Shown: positions 23,970 through 33,478, counted from the stretch's first letter. The stretch: DNA of 59,109 nucleotides from Saccharibacillus sacchari DSM 19268 (GCF_000585395.1 NZ_KK073875.1:2091821-2150929); one strand, 5' to 3'. The notes: a model not told the origin generated them from the letters alone. A program made the numbers and translations.

Positions 23970-25484
23970 CTATCGCAACGTTTCGGTGAACTCGACCAAG
24001 TCGTTTGCTTGAGCGCGTACTTCGACGATCGAGGCATTGACCTGCTGCGTCATCGCCGCCTGCGCCCCCGTCAGCTCGGACATCGCTCCGATATTGTTCA
24101 AGATGCGATCGATCTGCTCTTTCATCTCGTTCAAGCTGTTTCCGATATTGCCGGTCGCTTCCGCGCTGTTCACGGCAAGCTTGCGAACTTCGTCGGCAAC
24201 GACGGAAAAACCGCGGCCGGACTCGCCCGCGCGCGCAGCCTCGATCGCCGCGTTCAATCCGAGCAAATTGGTCTGTTCTGCTACTTCCTTGATAAAACTG
24301 GAGATATTCTGCGTTTCGTCGGCGCTCGTTTTGGCGCGATTGGCCGCTTTGGTCGATTTGTTTTGCATATTCACCAAAGCCTGCGCGCCTTCGGCGATCG
24401 AGTCGATGCCGGTCACCATGTCTTCGATCGCCCGCGACAGCAGCGCGATTCGTTCGCCGACCCGATCAACCAAAGCCTCTTTGTTTTTCTCCAACGTGAT
24501 TTCGCGCAGCGTTCCGGCCAAGCGCAGCGGCACGCCGTTCGCGTCGCGAACCGTCGCTCCGCTCGCTTTGTACCACCGGTATTGTCCGTCCTTGTGACGA
24601 AGACGATACTCCTGATCGAGATCCGCGCGGCCGCTGTAATCGTTCAGATAATCGGCCAAACCCTGCTGTGCCGCTTCCGCGTCTTCCGGATGCAGATTCG
24701 AAGCCCAGCTGTCGAGACGGTTCGGAAGTTCTTCGACGCCGTTGTAACCGAGCATGCGCCGGAATTGGTCCGAGAACCAGATCTCGTTGCGCGGATTCAC
24801 GGGATCACCCGCGATGACCGTCATGTCCCACGGCGATTCCGTCAGCGCCTGATTGATCAGGTCGTAACGCGTCACCAGCCCGTCGAGCTCGTTCTCGCGC
24901 AGCTTTTTGTCGTGGATATCGAACAATGCGCCGACCACGCGAAGCGGAACGCCGCTCTCGTCGCGCATGGTCGTGCCCGTCGCGCGGAACCAGCGGTATT
25001 CGCCGTTTTTGAGCATCAGCCGATACTGAACGTCGTAAGGCGTGCGGCCCGAATGATCGTTCAAGTGCGTCGCCAATATGCCGACGACTCGCTCTTGCTC
25101 CTCGGGATGCAAACGGGAAGCCCAACTATCAAGAATGTTCGGGAAATCGCGTTCGCCCGAGAATCCGAGCATGCGTCGGAATTCGTCGCTCCATGTGAAC
25201 GCGTTATTCGGATTGACCGGGTCGCCCGCGATAACGGTCATGTCCCACAGCCCGACCTCGATCGCTTTCGAAACCAGATTCAAGCGAAGCTCGGCATCTG
25301 CCGTTCGCAGAGCCGACAGCCCGAGTGTCGCATTCAAATTTTCGGCGATTTCGCGCGCTTCTTCCGAAGCATGCGCCGATTCCAATTGACCGCCTGTAAA
25401 GCCTTGCTCAGCCCGCTTTCTGAGTTCCCTGCTTGCTTCAAGCAGCGAGGTAACGGGATTGATTCCGGAAGTTCTAAACAACAT
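23970..25484 (-). CDS. Cytoplasmic chemoreceptor-like protein with tandem PAS domains
   Basis: The 504-aa protein has no membrane segment or HAMP domain. Two closely similar PAS/PAC units occupy about 65-195 and 195-325. Both contain [19 protein letters not shown] and LDSWAS-LHPE motifs, which points to an internal duplication. The C-terminal third is a methyl-accepting signalling domain with the conserved hairpin [19 protein letters not shown] and [13 protein letters not shown]. It would sense an internal ligand or redox state and signal to CheA/CheW encoded elsewhere. ATG 25484 follows AAGGAGG; the longer frame to 25568 is not supported. Confidence 0.9.
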   Translation of the reverse strand: MLFRTSGINPVTSLLEASRELRKRAEQGFTGGQLESAHASEEAREIAENLNATLGLSALRTADAELRLNLVSKAIEVGLWDMTVIAGDPVNPNNAFTWSDEFRRMLGFSGERDFPNILDSWASRLHPEEQERVVGILATHLNDHSGRTPYDVQYRLMLKNGEYRWFRATGTTMRDESGVPLRVVGALFDIHDKKLRENELDGLVTRYDLINQALTESPWDMTVIAGDPVNPRNEIWFSDQFRRMLGYNGVEELPNRLDSWASNLHPEDAEAAQQGLADYLNDYSGRADLDQEYRLRHKDGQYRWYKASGATVRDANGVPLRLAGTLREITLEKNKEALVDRVGERIALLSRAIEDMVTGIDSIAEGAQALVNMQNKSTKAANRAKTSADETQNISSFIKEVAEQTNLLGLNAAIEAARAGESGRGFSVVADEVRKLAVNSAEATGNIGNSLNEMKEQIDRILNNIGAMSELTGAQAAMTQQVNASIVEVRAQANDLVEFTETLR

Positions 25485-25801
25485 TGCGAGTTCCTCCTTG
25501 GATGTCCGGCAGCACGGTGCGTAACCCGCAGTTTTTCCGGTCGATATTCGGCAGTTGCCGTTAAGCAAGCCAATAAGCTCTACTATAAACCATGATACCG
25601 ATCAAACCTAAAATCTTTGCGTCATATCGAAAAGAACGCCCGCCTCCGGATGGATTTACTCGAAAGGGCTCTATTTAAATTTGCGATTCTATGTTAAAGT
25701 TGTAAGTTGCATCACTCTGTGATTTTTCGATAAAAAAATTCCCGCATCGACACCAACGACGCGGAATCCCATAGATTTTTTTCATATAAAAAGGAGCCAT
25801 C
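25485..25801. other. Intergenic region with probable long helicase leader
   Basis: These 317 bp hold no gene. AT-rich DNA near 25670-25705 could supply the helicase promoter. From there about 100 bases of leader run to the ATG, including a weak ATTCC-GC/GCGGAAT pairing (25738-25769) and AAAAGGAG before the start. Long leaders are common for cold-induced RNA helicase genes; cold control here is inference. Confidence 0.35.
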
Positions 25802-27523
25802 ATGACATTTAACGATTTGAATCTGATCCCTTCGATCCTCAAAGCCCTGCAAAAAGAAAACTATACATCTCCGACGCCGATTCAACAGCAAGCCATTCCC
25901 GTTGCCCTAGAAGGTCGCGACGTGCTGGGCTGTGCCCAAACCGGAACCGGCAAAACGGCTGCATTCTCGCTTCCGATCATTCAACGCCTGTCGGGCGGCG
26001 CTAATCCGACGGCGGCCGGAAAACGCCCGATTCGCTCGCTGATCTTGACTCCGACGCGCGAACTGGCGATTCAAATTTACGACAATATCCGGGCTTACAG
26101 CCGTTATACGGATCTGCGCAGCCAAGTGATCGTGGGCGGCGTCTCGCAGACTCCGCAAGAGCGCGAACTGAAGCGCGGTACGGACATCTTGATCGCGACG
26201 CCGGGTCGTTTGCTCGATCTGATGAACCAAAAGCACGTCAACCTGGACTCCATCGAAATCCTGGTGCTCGACGAAGCGGATCGCATGCTCGATATGGGCT
26301 TTATTCGCGACGTGCAGAAAATCATCGCTAAAGTTCCGGCCAAAAAACAAACGCTGTTCTTCTCGGCCACGATGCCTCAAGAGATCGCCGATCTGGTCGA
26401 TTCGCTGCTGGTCAACCCGGCCAAAGTCGAAATCACGCCGGTCTCGTCGACGGTCGACCGTATTCGCCAAGCCGTTTATTTGGTAGACAAGCCGAACAAA
26501 CAGAAGCTGCTGAACGATATTTTGAAAGACGCTTCGATCGAATCGGCGCTCGTGTTCACGCGGACCAAGCACGGCGCGAACCGCGTTGCGCGCCTGCTCG
26601 ACCGTGCCGGCATCTCGGCGCTGGCGATTCACGGCGACAAGTCGCAGAACGCCCGCCAAACGGCATTGAACAACTTCAAAAACGGCACGACGCGCGTTCT
26701 CGTCGCGACCGATATCGCCGCGCGCGGCATCGACATCGACGAGCTGTCGCATGTGATCAACTTCAACCTGCCGAACATTCCGGAGACGTATGTCCACCGG
26801 ATCGGCCGCACCGGCCGCGCCGGACGCGACGGCATCTCGATCTCGTTCTGCGAAACGGAAGAACTGCCATACCTGAAAGATATTCAGAAACTGATCGGCA
26901 AAACGATTCCGGAAGTGACCGATCACGCTTATCCGATGACAGGCGAGGCGCCTGCCGCTCCGCAGCCTGCGCAAAAAGGCCAACAACAAGGGCGCGGACG
27001 CCGCGGAGGATCACAGCCTGCACAAGATCAAGCCCAAGGACAGTCCCGGCAAAACGCCGCAAAATCTGCGCCAAAGACCAAAGCTCCGCAAAACGGAAGC
27101 AGAGCTGCAGTAAAGTCTCCGGCAGCTAAAAACGAGGGGCGTCCGAACGCGCCGAAGAAAACGACGGGGAAGCCTGATACTCCGCAAACGGCGGGCCAAG
27201 CTCAAGCCGCTGACAAAGCTCCTGTACCAGCAAGCACCAAGCCGCAGCATGTTCCGAAGAATCGTCCGGCAGGCCAACCTGCACGCGCGAACGGCAGCAA
27301 GCCTGCCAATGCTCAAGCAAGCGGCGAAGCCAATCGCAACCGCGCGCCGAAAAACGGACCGCGTTCCGCAGCCGACGGCAAACGGCCGCGCACGGGCGGA
27401 CGTCCGCAGCCGGGCACGGCAGCTTCGGCACGCGCCAGCGCCAACAAAAAGTGGACGGACGGCCAATGGGCTGCCGATACCCTGTACCGCGCCAGTTACG
27501 GCCTTTCGGGCGATAAGGCATAA
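25802..27523 (+). CDS. DEAD-box ATP-dependent RNA helicase
   Basis: The 573-aa protein has all core motifs in order: Q motif (FNDLNLIPSILKAL, PTPIQQQAIP), AQTGTGKT, PTRELA, TPGRLLD, DEADRM, SAT, VFTRTKHGA, RVLVATDIAARGIDID and HRIGRTGRAG. After about residue 385 comes a tail of nearly 190 residues that is low-complexity and rich in Gln, Ala, Pro, Lys and Arg, typical for RNA binding in RhlE/CshA-type helicases. It unwinds structured RNA during ribosome assembly or decay. It is monocistronic, ending at a terminator. Confidence 0.95.
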   Translation: MTFNDLNLIPSILKALQKENYTSPTPIQQQAIPVALEGRDVLGCAQTGTGKTAAFSLPIIQRLSGGANPTAAGKRPIRSLILTPTRELAIQIYDNIRAYSRYTDLRSQVIVGGVSQTPQERELKRGTDILIATPGRLLDLMNQKHVNLDSIEILVLDEADRMLDMGFIRDVQKIIAKVPAKKQTLFFSATMPQEIADLVDSLLVNPAKVEITPVSSTVDRIRQAVYLVDKPNKQKLLNDILKDASIESALVFTRTKHGANRVARLLDRAGISALAIHGDKSQNARQTALNNFKNGTTRVLVATDIAARGIDIDELSHVINFNLPNIPETYVHRIGRTGRAGRDGISISFCETEELPYLKDIQKLIGKTIPEVTDHAYPMTGEAPAAPQPAQKGQQQGRGRRGGSQPAQDQAQGQSRQNAAKSAPKTKAPQNGSRAAVKSPAAKNEGRPNAPKKTTGKPDTPQTAGQAQAADKAPVPASTKPQHVPKNRPAGQPARANGSKPANAQASGEANRNRAPKNGPRSAADGKRPRTGGRPQPGTAASARASANKKWTDGQWAADTLYRASYGLSGDKA

Positions 27524-27613
27524 CAAGCTTTGCTTGTTATGATCTTTGCGGCGGTTCGGCAGAAAAGGCTTTGACCTTTTTCGTACTGCTTTTTATTACT
27601 TTAATGAATATTC

Positions 27614-27642
27614 AAAAAGCGCGACGTTTTGCCGCGCTTTTT
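27614..27642. terminator. Bidirectional terminator
   Basis: AAAAAGCGCG (27614-27623) and CGCGCTTTTT (27633-27642) serve the convergent helicase and DinB-like genes. Confidence 0.85.
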
Positions 27643-27710
27643 GTGCTGTCCGAAAGTTTGACTTATGTTGTTCGCCTTGTGCCCGCAACGTGATCCCGGT
27701 ATTCGGCCCG

Positions 27711-28199
27711 TTACATGTACAACATCGAAAAATGAAGCTCGTGTCCCAATTGCTTGAGATAGTTGTACAACTGGGAGCGATGATGGAACAAGTGGGTCAA
27801 CGTCTCGATCTGCCATTGAATCTGGGTATGTCCGGACTCGGCGTAGAACGCTTTGGTGGAACGGGTCATCAGATCTTCAAGGCTCAACGAAGCGATGTAA
27901 GCTTTATACTGCTCGAAGCTTTCGCGCAAGGCGGCAGCCAAAAGCTCCGGATCGGTTTCGTTGTCCAGGCTGCTTTCGATCGCACCGACTTCTTCCGCAT
28001 TGCCTTCTTGCATGATTTTCAAGTCGCTCCGCGGCACCAAGGCCAAATGACGAACCAATTCAGGCAGCGAGCGCATATTGTCCTGCGGGCGGTAACTCCA
28101 GTCTTCCGGACGGATGAGACGGATCAACGCTTCTCCGGTACGCACGCCCGTTTCGAGTTCAGTCAGCAAGTGATCACGGATTTGCAAAGCTTCGTTCAT
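27711..28199 (-). CDS. DinB-superfamily (YfiT-like) protein
   Basis: The 162-aa four-helix-bundle protein has the metal-binding histidine pattern of DinB/YfiT proteins: LVRHLALVPR in helix 2 and LTHLFHHRSQLYNYL in helix 4. Members are often bacillithiol- or mycothiol-dependent S-transferases or detoxifying hydrolases. ATG 28199 follows AGAGGAGAAG; the longer frame to 28337 has no ribosome site and crosses a terminator. Confidence 0.85.
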   Translation of the reverse strand: MNEALQIRDHLLTELETGVRTGEALIRLIRPEDWSYRPQDNMRSLPELVRHLALVPRSDLKIMQEGNAEEVGAIESSLDNETDPELLAAALRESFEQYKAYIASLSLEDLMTRSTKAFYAESGHTQIQWQIETLTHLFHHRSQLYNYLKQLGHELHFSMLYM

Positions 28200-28288
28200 A
28201 TTATCTTCTCCTCTTTTTGGGAAATGGACATTGTCTTCAGTATAAAGGGAATCTTCATTGCGAACAAGTGTTTGTTTTTGTACCATAA

Positions 28289-28319
28289 AAAAGCCCGGCT
28301 TTATGCAAGCCAGGCTTTT
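28289..28319 (-). terminator. Terminator of the nirC-cobA unit
   Basis: AAAGCCCGGCTT and AAGCCAGGCTTT form a stem. On the minus strand it is followed by TTTTTT and lies 34 bp after the cobA stop. Confidence 0.85.
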
Positions 28320-28352
28320 AAAGCTATAAAAAGACAACTTCTTCGCACCGGT

Positions 28353-29117
28353 TCACACGATATTCCGGTTCTCCCATTCCGACGGCCGCAGCATCTCTCG
28401 CACGCCGACGGTATCGCCGATTAGCAGCATGGCCGGATTGCCCACGTTCAGGGCAACAGCCAGCCTTGCGATGCTGCCCAATGTCCCGGTGACCACGCGT
28501 TCGGCTTCCGTCGTCGCGTTTTCGATCAAGGCGGCAGGCGTACTCGCATCGCGGCCGTGCCGGATCAGTTCGCCGCTGATTTCTTCCAGGCGCGAAACGC
28601 CCATATAGACGGCCAAGGTATCCGCGCCTTGCGCCAGCAGATCCCAGCGAACCGGAGCATCGGCTTCGCCGCAGCGGCTTCCGGTGACGACGGCGAACGA
28701 AGCGGCCGTACCCCGGTGGGTGAGCGGAATGCCTGCCGATGCGGATGCGCCGGAAGCCGAAGTCACGCCGGGCACGATCTCGAACTCGATTCCCGCCTTC
28801 GACGCCGCCAACGCTTCTTCCCCTCCGCGCCCGAACACGAACGGGTCGCCTCCTTTCAACCGTACGACTTGATGTCCCACTTTCGCGTAATCGACGATCA
28901 GGCGGTCAATCTCGCTTTGCGTGAGCGCGTGGCGCCCGGGAGCCTTGCCGCAGTAGATTTTGAGCGTTCCCGGCGGGCAATGCTCCAGCAGCTTATCGCT
29001 AACAAGGCGGTCGTACAGCACGACGTCGGCCTGTTCCAGGCGACGCAGCGCTTTGACCGTAATCAGTTCCGGATCGCCCGGTCCCGCACCGACGATTGAA
29101 ATTTTTCCACGGCTCAT
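28353..29117 (-). CDS. cobA: Uroporphyrinogen-III C-methyltransferase
   Basis: The 254-aa SUMT adds two methyl groups from S-adenosylmethionine to uroporphyrinogen III, the first step to siroheme. Motifs: VGAGPGDPELITVKA, DVVLYDRLVS, VVRLKGGDPFVFGRGGEE, VPGVTSASGASASAGIPLTHRG and the C-terminal NPAMLLIGD. The true start is ATG 29117 behind GGAGGAAAA; the frame is open far upstream only by chance inside nirC. Its ATG overlaps the nirC stop (ATGA). Siroheme is the cofactor of NirB, encoded just upstream. Confidence 0.95.
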   Translation of the reverse strand: MSRGKISIVGAGPGDPELITVKALRRLEQADVVLYDRLVSDKLLEHCPPGTLKIYCGKAPGRHALTQSEIDRLIVDYAKVGHQVVRLKGGDPFVFGRGGEEALAASKAGIEFEIVPGVTSASGASASAGIPLTHRGTAASFAVVTGSRCGEADAPVRWDLLAQGADTLAVYMGVSRLEEISGELIRHGRDASTPAALIENATTEAERVVTGTLGSIARLAVALNVGNPAMLLIGDTVGVREMLRPSEWENRNIV

Positions 29118-29977
29118 ACGCTTTTCCTCCAAGCAGGCAGATTTAAAGGCTTTTGTTCGGTTTCGACGGATGACGCAGGAACCGCTTCGCCTCGTCCTTG
29201 CTTCAATCCCCAATACAACAGCAGGCCCGTAAACAAAGCACCGCCCGCGAAGTTGCCGAGCAATACCGGAATGCCGCTCCAGACCAACCAATCCATGCCG
29301 CTGACGTTCGCGCCGAGCAGCATGCCTGCCGGGACGACGAACATGTTGACGACCGTATGCTCGAACCCTTGTCCGAAAAAGATCAGGATCGGCAGCCACA
29401 TCGCGAATATTTTGCCGCCGGTCGATCTGGACGTCATCGCCATGACCGCGCCGAGCGTGACCATCCAGTTGCAAAGAATCGCCTTGACGAATACGAGCAG
29501 CATGCCGGACGCGCCGAGCGTCTGATAGGCGAGCGTTTTCGCTTCGGCCGTGCCGACGAGGGTCGCGATTAACGGATTGGATAGATCCGTTCCGGCTTTG
29601 GTCGCGACGAACGCGTAGGCGAGGGCATACAGACCGCAGCCGAGCAGATGACCGACGATGACCCAGAAATAGTTTTTGAGCATCGCGGAGACGGTTGTCT
29701 TTTTCTCCAGGACGGCCAGCGGAATCAGGGCGAAGCTGCCCGTGACCAATTCCAGGCCGAGCAGTACGATAATAACGAAACCGACGGGAAACAGGAGCGC
29801 GCCTACTATCGGGATACCGGTTTGGCCGGACGCCGTCATCGCCAGAGTAGTGGCGCAAGCGAGGATCGCTCCTGCCAAGCCGCTGCGAATCAACAACTGC
29901 GCGGCGGACAGTTCGGCTTTGGTCTTGCCCGCGTCGATCATGGTTTGCAGCACTTCGGTTGGTTTGACGTAGTCCAT
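29114..29977 (-). CDS. nirC: Formate/nitrite transporter family protein
   Basis: The 287-aa FNT-family channel has six hydrophobic segments and family motifs (RSGLAGAILACATTLAMTA, LGLELVTGSFALIPLAVL, LCNWMVTLGAVMA, FGFEHTVVNMF-like segment GFEHTVVNMFVVPAGMLLG). With nirBD next door it most likely moves nitrite. The start at ATG 29977 is chosen by family length; the ribosome site is weak. It is translationally coupled to cobA (ATGA). Confidence 0.92.
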   Translation of the reverse strand: MDYVKPTEVLQTMIDAGKTKAELSAAQLLIRSGLAGAILACATTLAMTASGQTGIPIVGALLFPVGFVIIVLLGLELVTGSFALIPLAVLEKKTTVSAMLKNYFWVIVGHLLGCGLYALAYAFVATKAGTDLSNPLIATLVGTAEAKTLAYQTLGASGMLLVFVKAILCNWMVTLGAVMAMTSRSTGGKIFAMWLPILIFFGQGFEHTVVNMFVVPAGMLLGANVSGMDWLVWSGIPVLLGNFAGGALFTGLLLYWGLKQGRGEAVPASSVETEQKPLNLPAWRKSV

Positions 29978-30074
29978 AAGGCATCGGCTCGCTTCCTGCA
30001 AATTTGGGAGACAGGGGGTGGCGGCTAGGAATAGATGAAATACCGGCCCCCGAAGCTCAAAGATTGTGTTTGAG

Positions 30075-30255
30075 TTGCATATTATGCAAGATTTTGTAGT
30101 CAAAAAGGGAATCTACAGGTACGAAGTTGCAAAAAACACAACAATTTTGCTCAATTCGCCGGAAGTCGCTTCGTTTTAACAAAAGAATATTGTATTTCGT
30201 ACAGTTCGGGACAAGAAAATGGCGAAATAGAGCGATTAGCTTGCACTTTTTGCAA
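30075..30255 (-). promoter_or_regulatory. Two TTGCA-N5-TGCAA dyads upstream of nirC
   Basis: TTGCA-TATTA-TGCAA at 30075-30089 (a fully symmetric 15-mer) and TTGCA-CTTTT-TGCAA at 30241-30255 share the same arms and spacing. The proximal copy carries a CATAAT -10-like hexamer on the minus strand. They look like operators for one factor. The gap 29978-30446 has no gene. Confidence 0.5.
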
Positions 30256-30446
30256 CTTGCTTCAGCTTCATTGACGAAACGGCAGCGTAGCCTTACGAAT
30301 TAGCTTCTTGCGGCACGCTTCGTTGATCATTCAGCAGCGTGAGGGTCTTAATCAAGCAAAATCAAGGTCTCAGACGCTTCTACATTGCTTTTTGGGACAT
30401 GCAAGACAAAGATTAGTCTCAAATCGAATATCCGGAACGGCTCAGA

Positions 30447-30803
30447 TCAGGCGATATGCGTATCGGTGCCGGAGGCGCCGAGCAGGGAAGCCGGTACAGT
30501 CAGGTAGATGGTGCCGTCGGCTCGGACTTCGGTCGGGAAGGTCTCGATGCAGCCTTTGTCGGGATCGAGGGCTTCGCCGCTGCGGAGGTCGATGCGCCAA
30601 TCGTGCAGCGGGCAATGGACCACCGGGCCGCAGACCATGCCTTCGGAGAGCACGCCGCCCTTGTGGGGGCAGCGGTTTTCGACGGCCAGGATCTCGCCGT
30701 CGGACAGGCGGAACAGCGCGATTTCGAGACCGTTGACGTTGAGGCGGCGCGAGCCCAAAGGATCGATGTCGGTTAGCTTGCCTACTTTTACTTGTTGGCT
30801 CAT
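30447..30803 (-). CDS. nirD: Nitrite reductase (NADH) small subunit
   Basis: The 118-aa Rieske-fold subunit has both iron-sulfur ligand pairs: CPHKGG and CPLHDW. It partners NirB in the cytoplasmic NADH-dependent reduction of nitrite to ammonia. Its ATG overlaps the nirB stop as ATGA (30800-30803). No terminator is obvious after it, so read-through into nirC is possible. Confidence 0.95.
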   Translation of the reverse strand: MSQQVKVGKLTDIDPLGSRRLNVNGLEIALFRLSDGEILAVENRCPHKGGVLSEGMVCGPVVHCPLHDWRIDLRSGEALDPDKGCIETFPTEVRADGTIYLTVPASLLGASGTDTHIA

Positions 30804-33286
30804 GCGGATTCCTCCTCTTTGCGGTCGTTACGGTCAGCTGCGGATACGGATACCACTTCGGCGGCCGGGAGGCGTTCGAAGTTTTTGCGCAGTTCCGGTT
30901 CGTTGACGATTTGCTTCCACGGATCGACGGTGCGGTCCAGCGTGTCGCGCAGTCTCTTATGCAGCGCTTTGCGTTCGGCTTCGTCGCTGAGCACTTGTTT
31001 GACATGATCGAGGCCGACGCGTTCCACCCAAGGGGCGGTACGCTCGTTCCAGGTCGCGTTTTCCCGGTAGTATTGCAGGAACGCGCTGGCCCATTCTTCC
31101 ACTTCGTCGTCCGTTTTGACGAAGCCCAGCAAGTCGGTTGCCCGAACGTGGATGCCTGCGTTACCGCCGACATGCAGTTCCCAGCCGCCGTCCACGGCGA
31201 CGACGCCGAAGTCTTTGACGGTCGCTTCCGCGCAGTTACGCGGGCAGCCGGAGACGGCGAGTTTCACTTTGGCAGGGGCGTTCATGCGCTCGAAGGCTTT
31301 TTCCAAGCGCACCCCCATGCCCATCGCGTCCTGCGTGCCGAAGCGGCAGAAGGTGGAGCCGACGCACGTTTTGACGGTGCGGAGCGCTTTGCCGTAGCCG
31401 TGGCCGGAAGGCATGTCGAGCGCTTCCCAGACGCCGGGCAGGTCTTCTTTTTTCACGCCGAGCAGATCGAGACGCTGTCCGCCCGTGAACTTGACCAACG
31501 GAACGTCGAACTTCTCCGCGACTTCGGCGATGCGCTTGAGTTCGGTCGGTGAAGTGACGCCGCCGTAGATGCGCGGGATAACCGAATACGTGCCGTCTTT
31601 TTGAATATTGGCATGGTAGCGTTCATTGGCGAAACGGGATTCTTTCTCGTCCTTGTATTCCGCAGGGAACAGCATGCCCAGATAGTAGTTCAGCGAAGGA
31701 CGGCATTTGGAGCAGCCTTCGTCGTTGTTCCATTCCAGCACGTTCATGACTTCTTTGACCGTTTTCAGGCCCATGCGCTTGATGTCGGCCACGATCTCGT
31801 CGCGGCTTAAGGTGGTGCATCCGCAGATGCCTTCTTTGACCGTCACGACGTCGTCGCCCGCATAGATTTGCAGCAATCCTTCGACCAGAGGCTTACAGCC
31901 GCCGCAGGAAGCTGAAGCTTTGGTGCAGCCTTTGATTTGGCCGAGACTGGTGCAGCCGCCTTCGATCGCGGAGACGATGTCGCCTTTAGAGACGCCGTTG
32001 CAGCCGCAGACGATCTCGTCGACCGGCATGGCTTCCAATCGCGCCGTGCCGCTTCCGCCGCCGCCCGATGCCAGCGCGTCGGCAGGCAGGCCGAGCAGCA
32101 GCTCTTTTTCGCGTCCGGCGATGCTTTCCCCGCTTTTGATCAGGGAGAACAACGAAGCGCCTTCCCCCGTCTCGCCGAACAACACCGCGCCGATCAGCTT
32201 GTTTTCCATAATGACGAGCTTCTTATATACGCCTTCGATCTCGTCCTGATACCGAAGCGCCCGAGCGCCTTCCGGTTCGACGAAAATGCCGCCCGAGAAC
32301 ACGTCGACGCCGGATACTTTGAGTTTGGTCGACGTGACCGAGCCTGCGTAACCGTCGACCGGAACGCCGGCGAGGCTTTTCGCCAGCACGGCGCCCTGCT
32401 CATACAGCGGCGCGACCAATCCGTAAGCGATGCCCCGGTGCTGCGCGCATTCGCCGACCGAGTAGATGCCGGGCACGTTCGTCCGCATATAATCGTCCAC
32501 GACGATCCCGCGCTCTACGGCAAGCCCGCTGCGCTGCGCCAAAGCGACGTTCGGACGGATGCCGACCGCCATGACGACGAGGTCCGCTTCGAGCATGCTG
32601 CCGTCTTTGAACAGCAATCCTTTGGCGCGCTGCTTGCCGAGCACCGCTTCCGTTTGCTTTTTGAGCAGGAATTTCATGCCTTGGGCTTCCAGCTCTTTTT
32701 GCAGCATGATCGAAGCGGGACGGTCGAGCTGGCGCTCCATCAGGTATTCGTTGATATGAATAACGGTAACGTCCATGCCCAAGTTCAGCAGGCCTCGCGC
32801 CGCTTCGAGTCCGAGCAATCCGCCGCCGATGACCGCCGCTTTTTTGTGCTTGCGGGACGCTTCCTGCATGGCGACGCAGTCTTTGATATCGCGGAAGCCG
32901 ATAACGCCTTCTTTGTCCGCGCCGGGAATCGGCAGGATGAACGCGTCGGAGCCCGTGGCGACGATCAGTTCGTCATAGTCCGCTTCGATGCCGCCTTCGG
33001 CGTAGACCCGGCGATTGTCGCTGTCGATCTTCGATACGGCCTGGCCGAGATGCAGCGTGATCCCGTTTTCCCGGTACCAGTCCAGGTCGTTGATCACGAT
33101 CTCTTCCATGCTTGCGCCGCCGGCCAACACGGACGACAACATGATGCGGTTATAGTTCGGATGCGGTTCTGCGCCGAATATCGTAATATCGTACAGGTCC
33201 GGCGCCAATTTGAGCAGATGTTCGATCGTGCGGACGCCTGCCATGCCGTTGCCGACGAGAACCAATTTTTTGCGTTTGTTTGCCAT
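30800..33286 (-). CDS. nirB: Nitrite reductase (NADH) large subunit
   Basis: The 828-aa protein starts with an FAD-binding domain (LVLVGNGMAGVRTIEHLL) and an NADH domain (AAVIGGGLLGLEAARGL). Two BFD-type iron-sulfur segments follow (VCGCNGVSKGDIV, KASASCGGCKPL). The C-terminal siroheme/4Fe-4S catalytic half has cysteines in TCVGSTFCRFG and SGCPRNCAEA. It reduces nitrite to ammonium with six electrons from NADH. Its leader carries an ANTAR-type antitermination region and its promoter a GlnR/TnrA-type box, so expression probably needs nitrate/nitrite and nitrogen limitation. Confidence 0.97.
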   Translation of the reverse strand: MANKRKKLVLVGNGMAGVRTIEHLLKLAPDLYDITIFGAEPHPNYNRIMLSSVLAGGASMEEIVINDLDWYRENGITLHLGQAVSKIDSDNRRVYAEGGIEADYDELIVATGSDAFILPIPGADKEGVIGFRDIKDCVAMQEASRKHKKAAVIGGGLLGLEAARGLLNLGMDVTVIHINEYLMERQLDRPASIMLQKELEAQGMKFLLKKQTEAVLGKQRAKGLLFKDGSMLEADLVVMAVGIRPNVALAQRSGLAVERGIVVDDYMRTNVPGIYSVGECAQHRGIAYGLVAPLYEQGAVLAKSLAGVPVDGYAGSVTSTKLKVSGVDVFSGGIFVEPEGARALRYQDEIEGVYKKLVIMENKLIGAVLFGETGEGASLFSLIKSGESIAGREKELLLGLPADALASGGGGSGTARLEAMPVDEIVCGCNGVSKGDIVSAIEGGCTSLGQIKGCTKASASCGGCKPLVEGLLQIYAGDDVVTVKEGICGCTTLSRDEIVADIKRMGLKTVKEVMNVLEWNNDEGCSKCRPSLNYYLGMLFPAEYKDEKESRFANERYHANIQKDGTYSVIPRIYGGVTSPTELKRIAEVAEKFDVPLVKFTGGQRLDLLGVKKEDLPGVWEALDMPSGHGYGKALRTVKTCVGSTFCRFGTQDAMGMGVRLEKAFERMNAPAKVKLAVSGCPRNCAEATVKDFGVVAVDGGWELHVGGNAGIHVRATDLLGFVKTDDEVEEWASAFLQYYRENATWNERTAPWVERVGLDHVKQVLSDEAERKALHKRLRDTLDRTVDPWKQIVNEPELRKNFERLPAAEVVSVSAADRNDRKEEESA

Positions 33287-33320
33287 ATGGAATCGCTCCT
33301 TTTCGGGTCAGAGGGAGTAT

Positions 33321-33431
33321 CGGAAAACACAAACAGCCCGCATCACCCGCTTCGGAAATCTTGCTTCTTCCGTTGCTGTTTAAGGTGAGCAGGCGCCATT
33401 GCCGCTTCAGTCGGACACATCTTTGTATCCG
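33321..33431 (-). ncRNA. ANTAR-responsive dual-hairpin leader of nirBD
   Basis: Read on the minus strand, hairpin P1 (33412-33431) is CGGATAC-AAAGAT-GTGTCCG. Hairpin P2 (33388-33406) is AGCGGC-AATGGC-GCC(T)GCT. Both have six-base loops with A at position 1 and G at position 4, the signature of ANTAR-protein targets. A terminator follows: AAACAGC and GCTGTTT (33331-33381) then GTGTTTT. The 3' side of P2 (GCCTGCTCACC) can instead pair with GGTGATGCGGGC inside the terminator region, so P2 and the terminator are mutually exclusive. An ANTAR regulator gene is divergently encoded next door. Confidence 0.75.
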
Positions 33432-33449
33432 CGTCGTTTCTTGAGACCG

Positions 33450-33478
33450 ACTATACCGGAATATCATTTATGTGTCAA
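33450..33478 (-). promoter_or_regulatory. nirB: nirB promoter
   Basis: On the minus strand a consensus TTGACA (33473-33478) and TATAGT (33450-33455) are separated by 17 bp. The expected RNA start near 33443 leaves a leader of about 157 bases that contains the ANTAR hairpins. Confidence 0.8.

Noticed and set aside
29118..29984. N-terminal extension of cobA to 543 residues
   Set aside because: The extension is the out-of-frame shadow of nirC, is Arg-rich, and a good ribosome site marks the ATG at 29117.
30442..31173. Minus-strand 243-codon frame over nirD and the nirB end
   Set aside because: Composition is shadow-like and both real genes have clear iron-sulfur motifs in the other frames.
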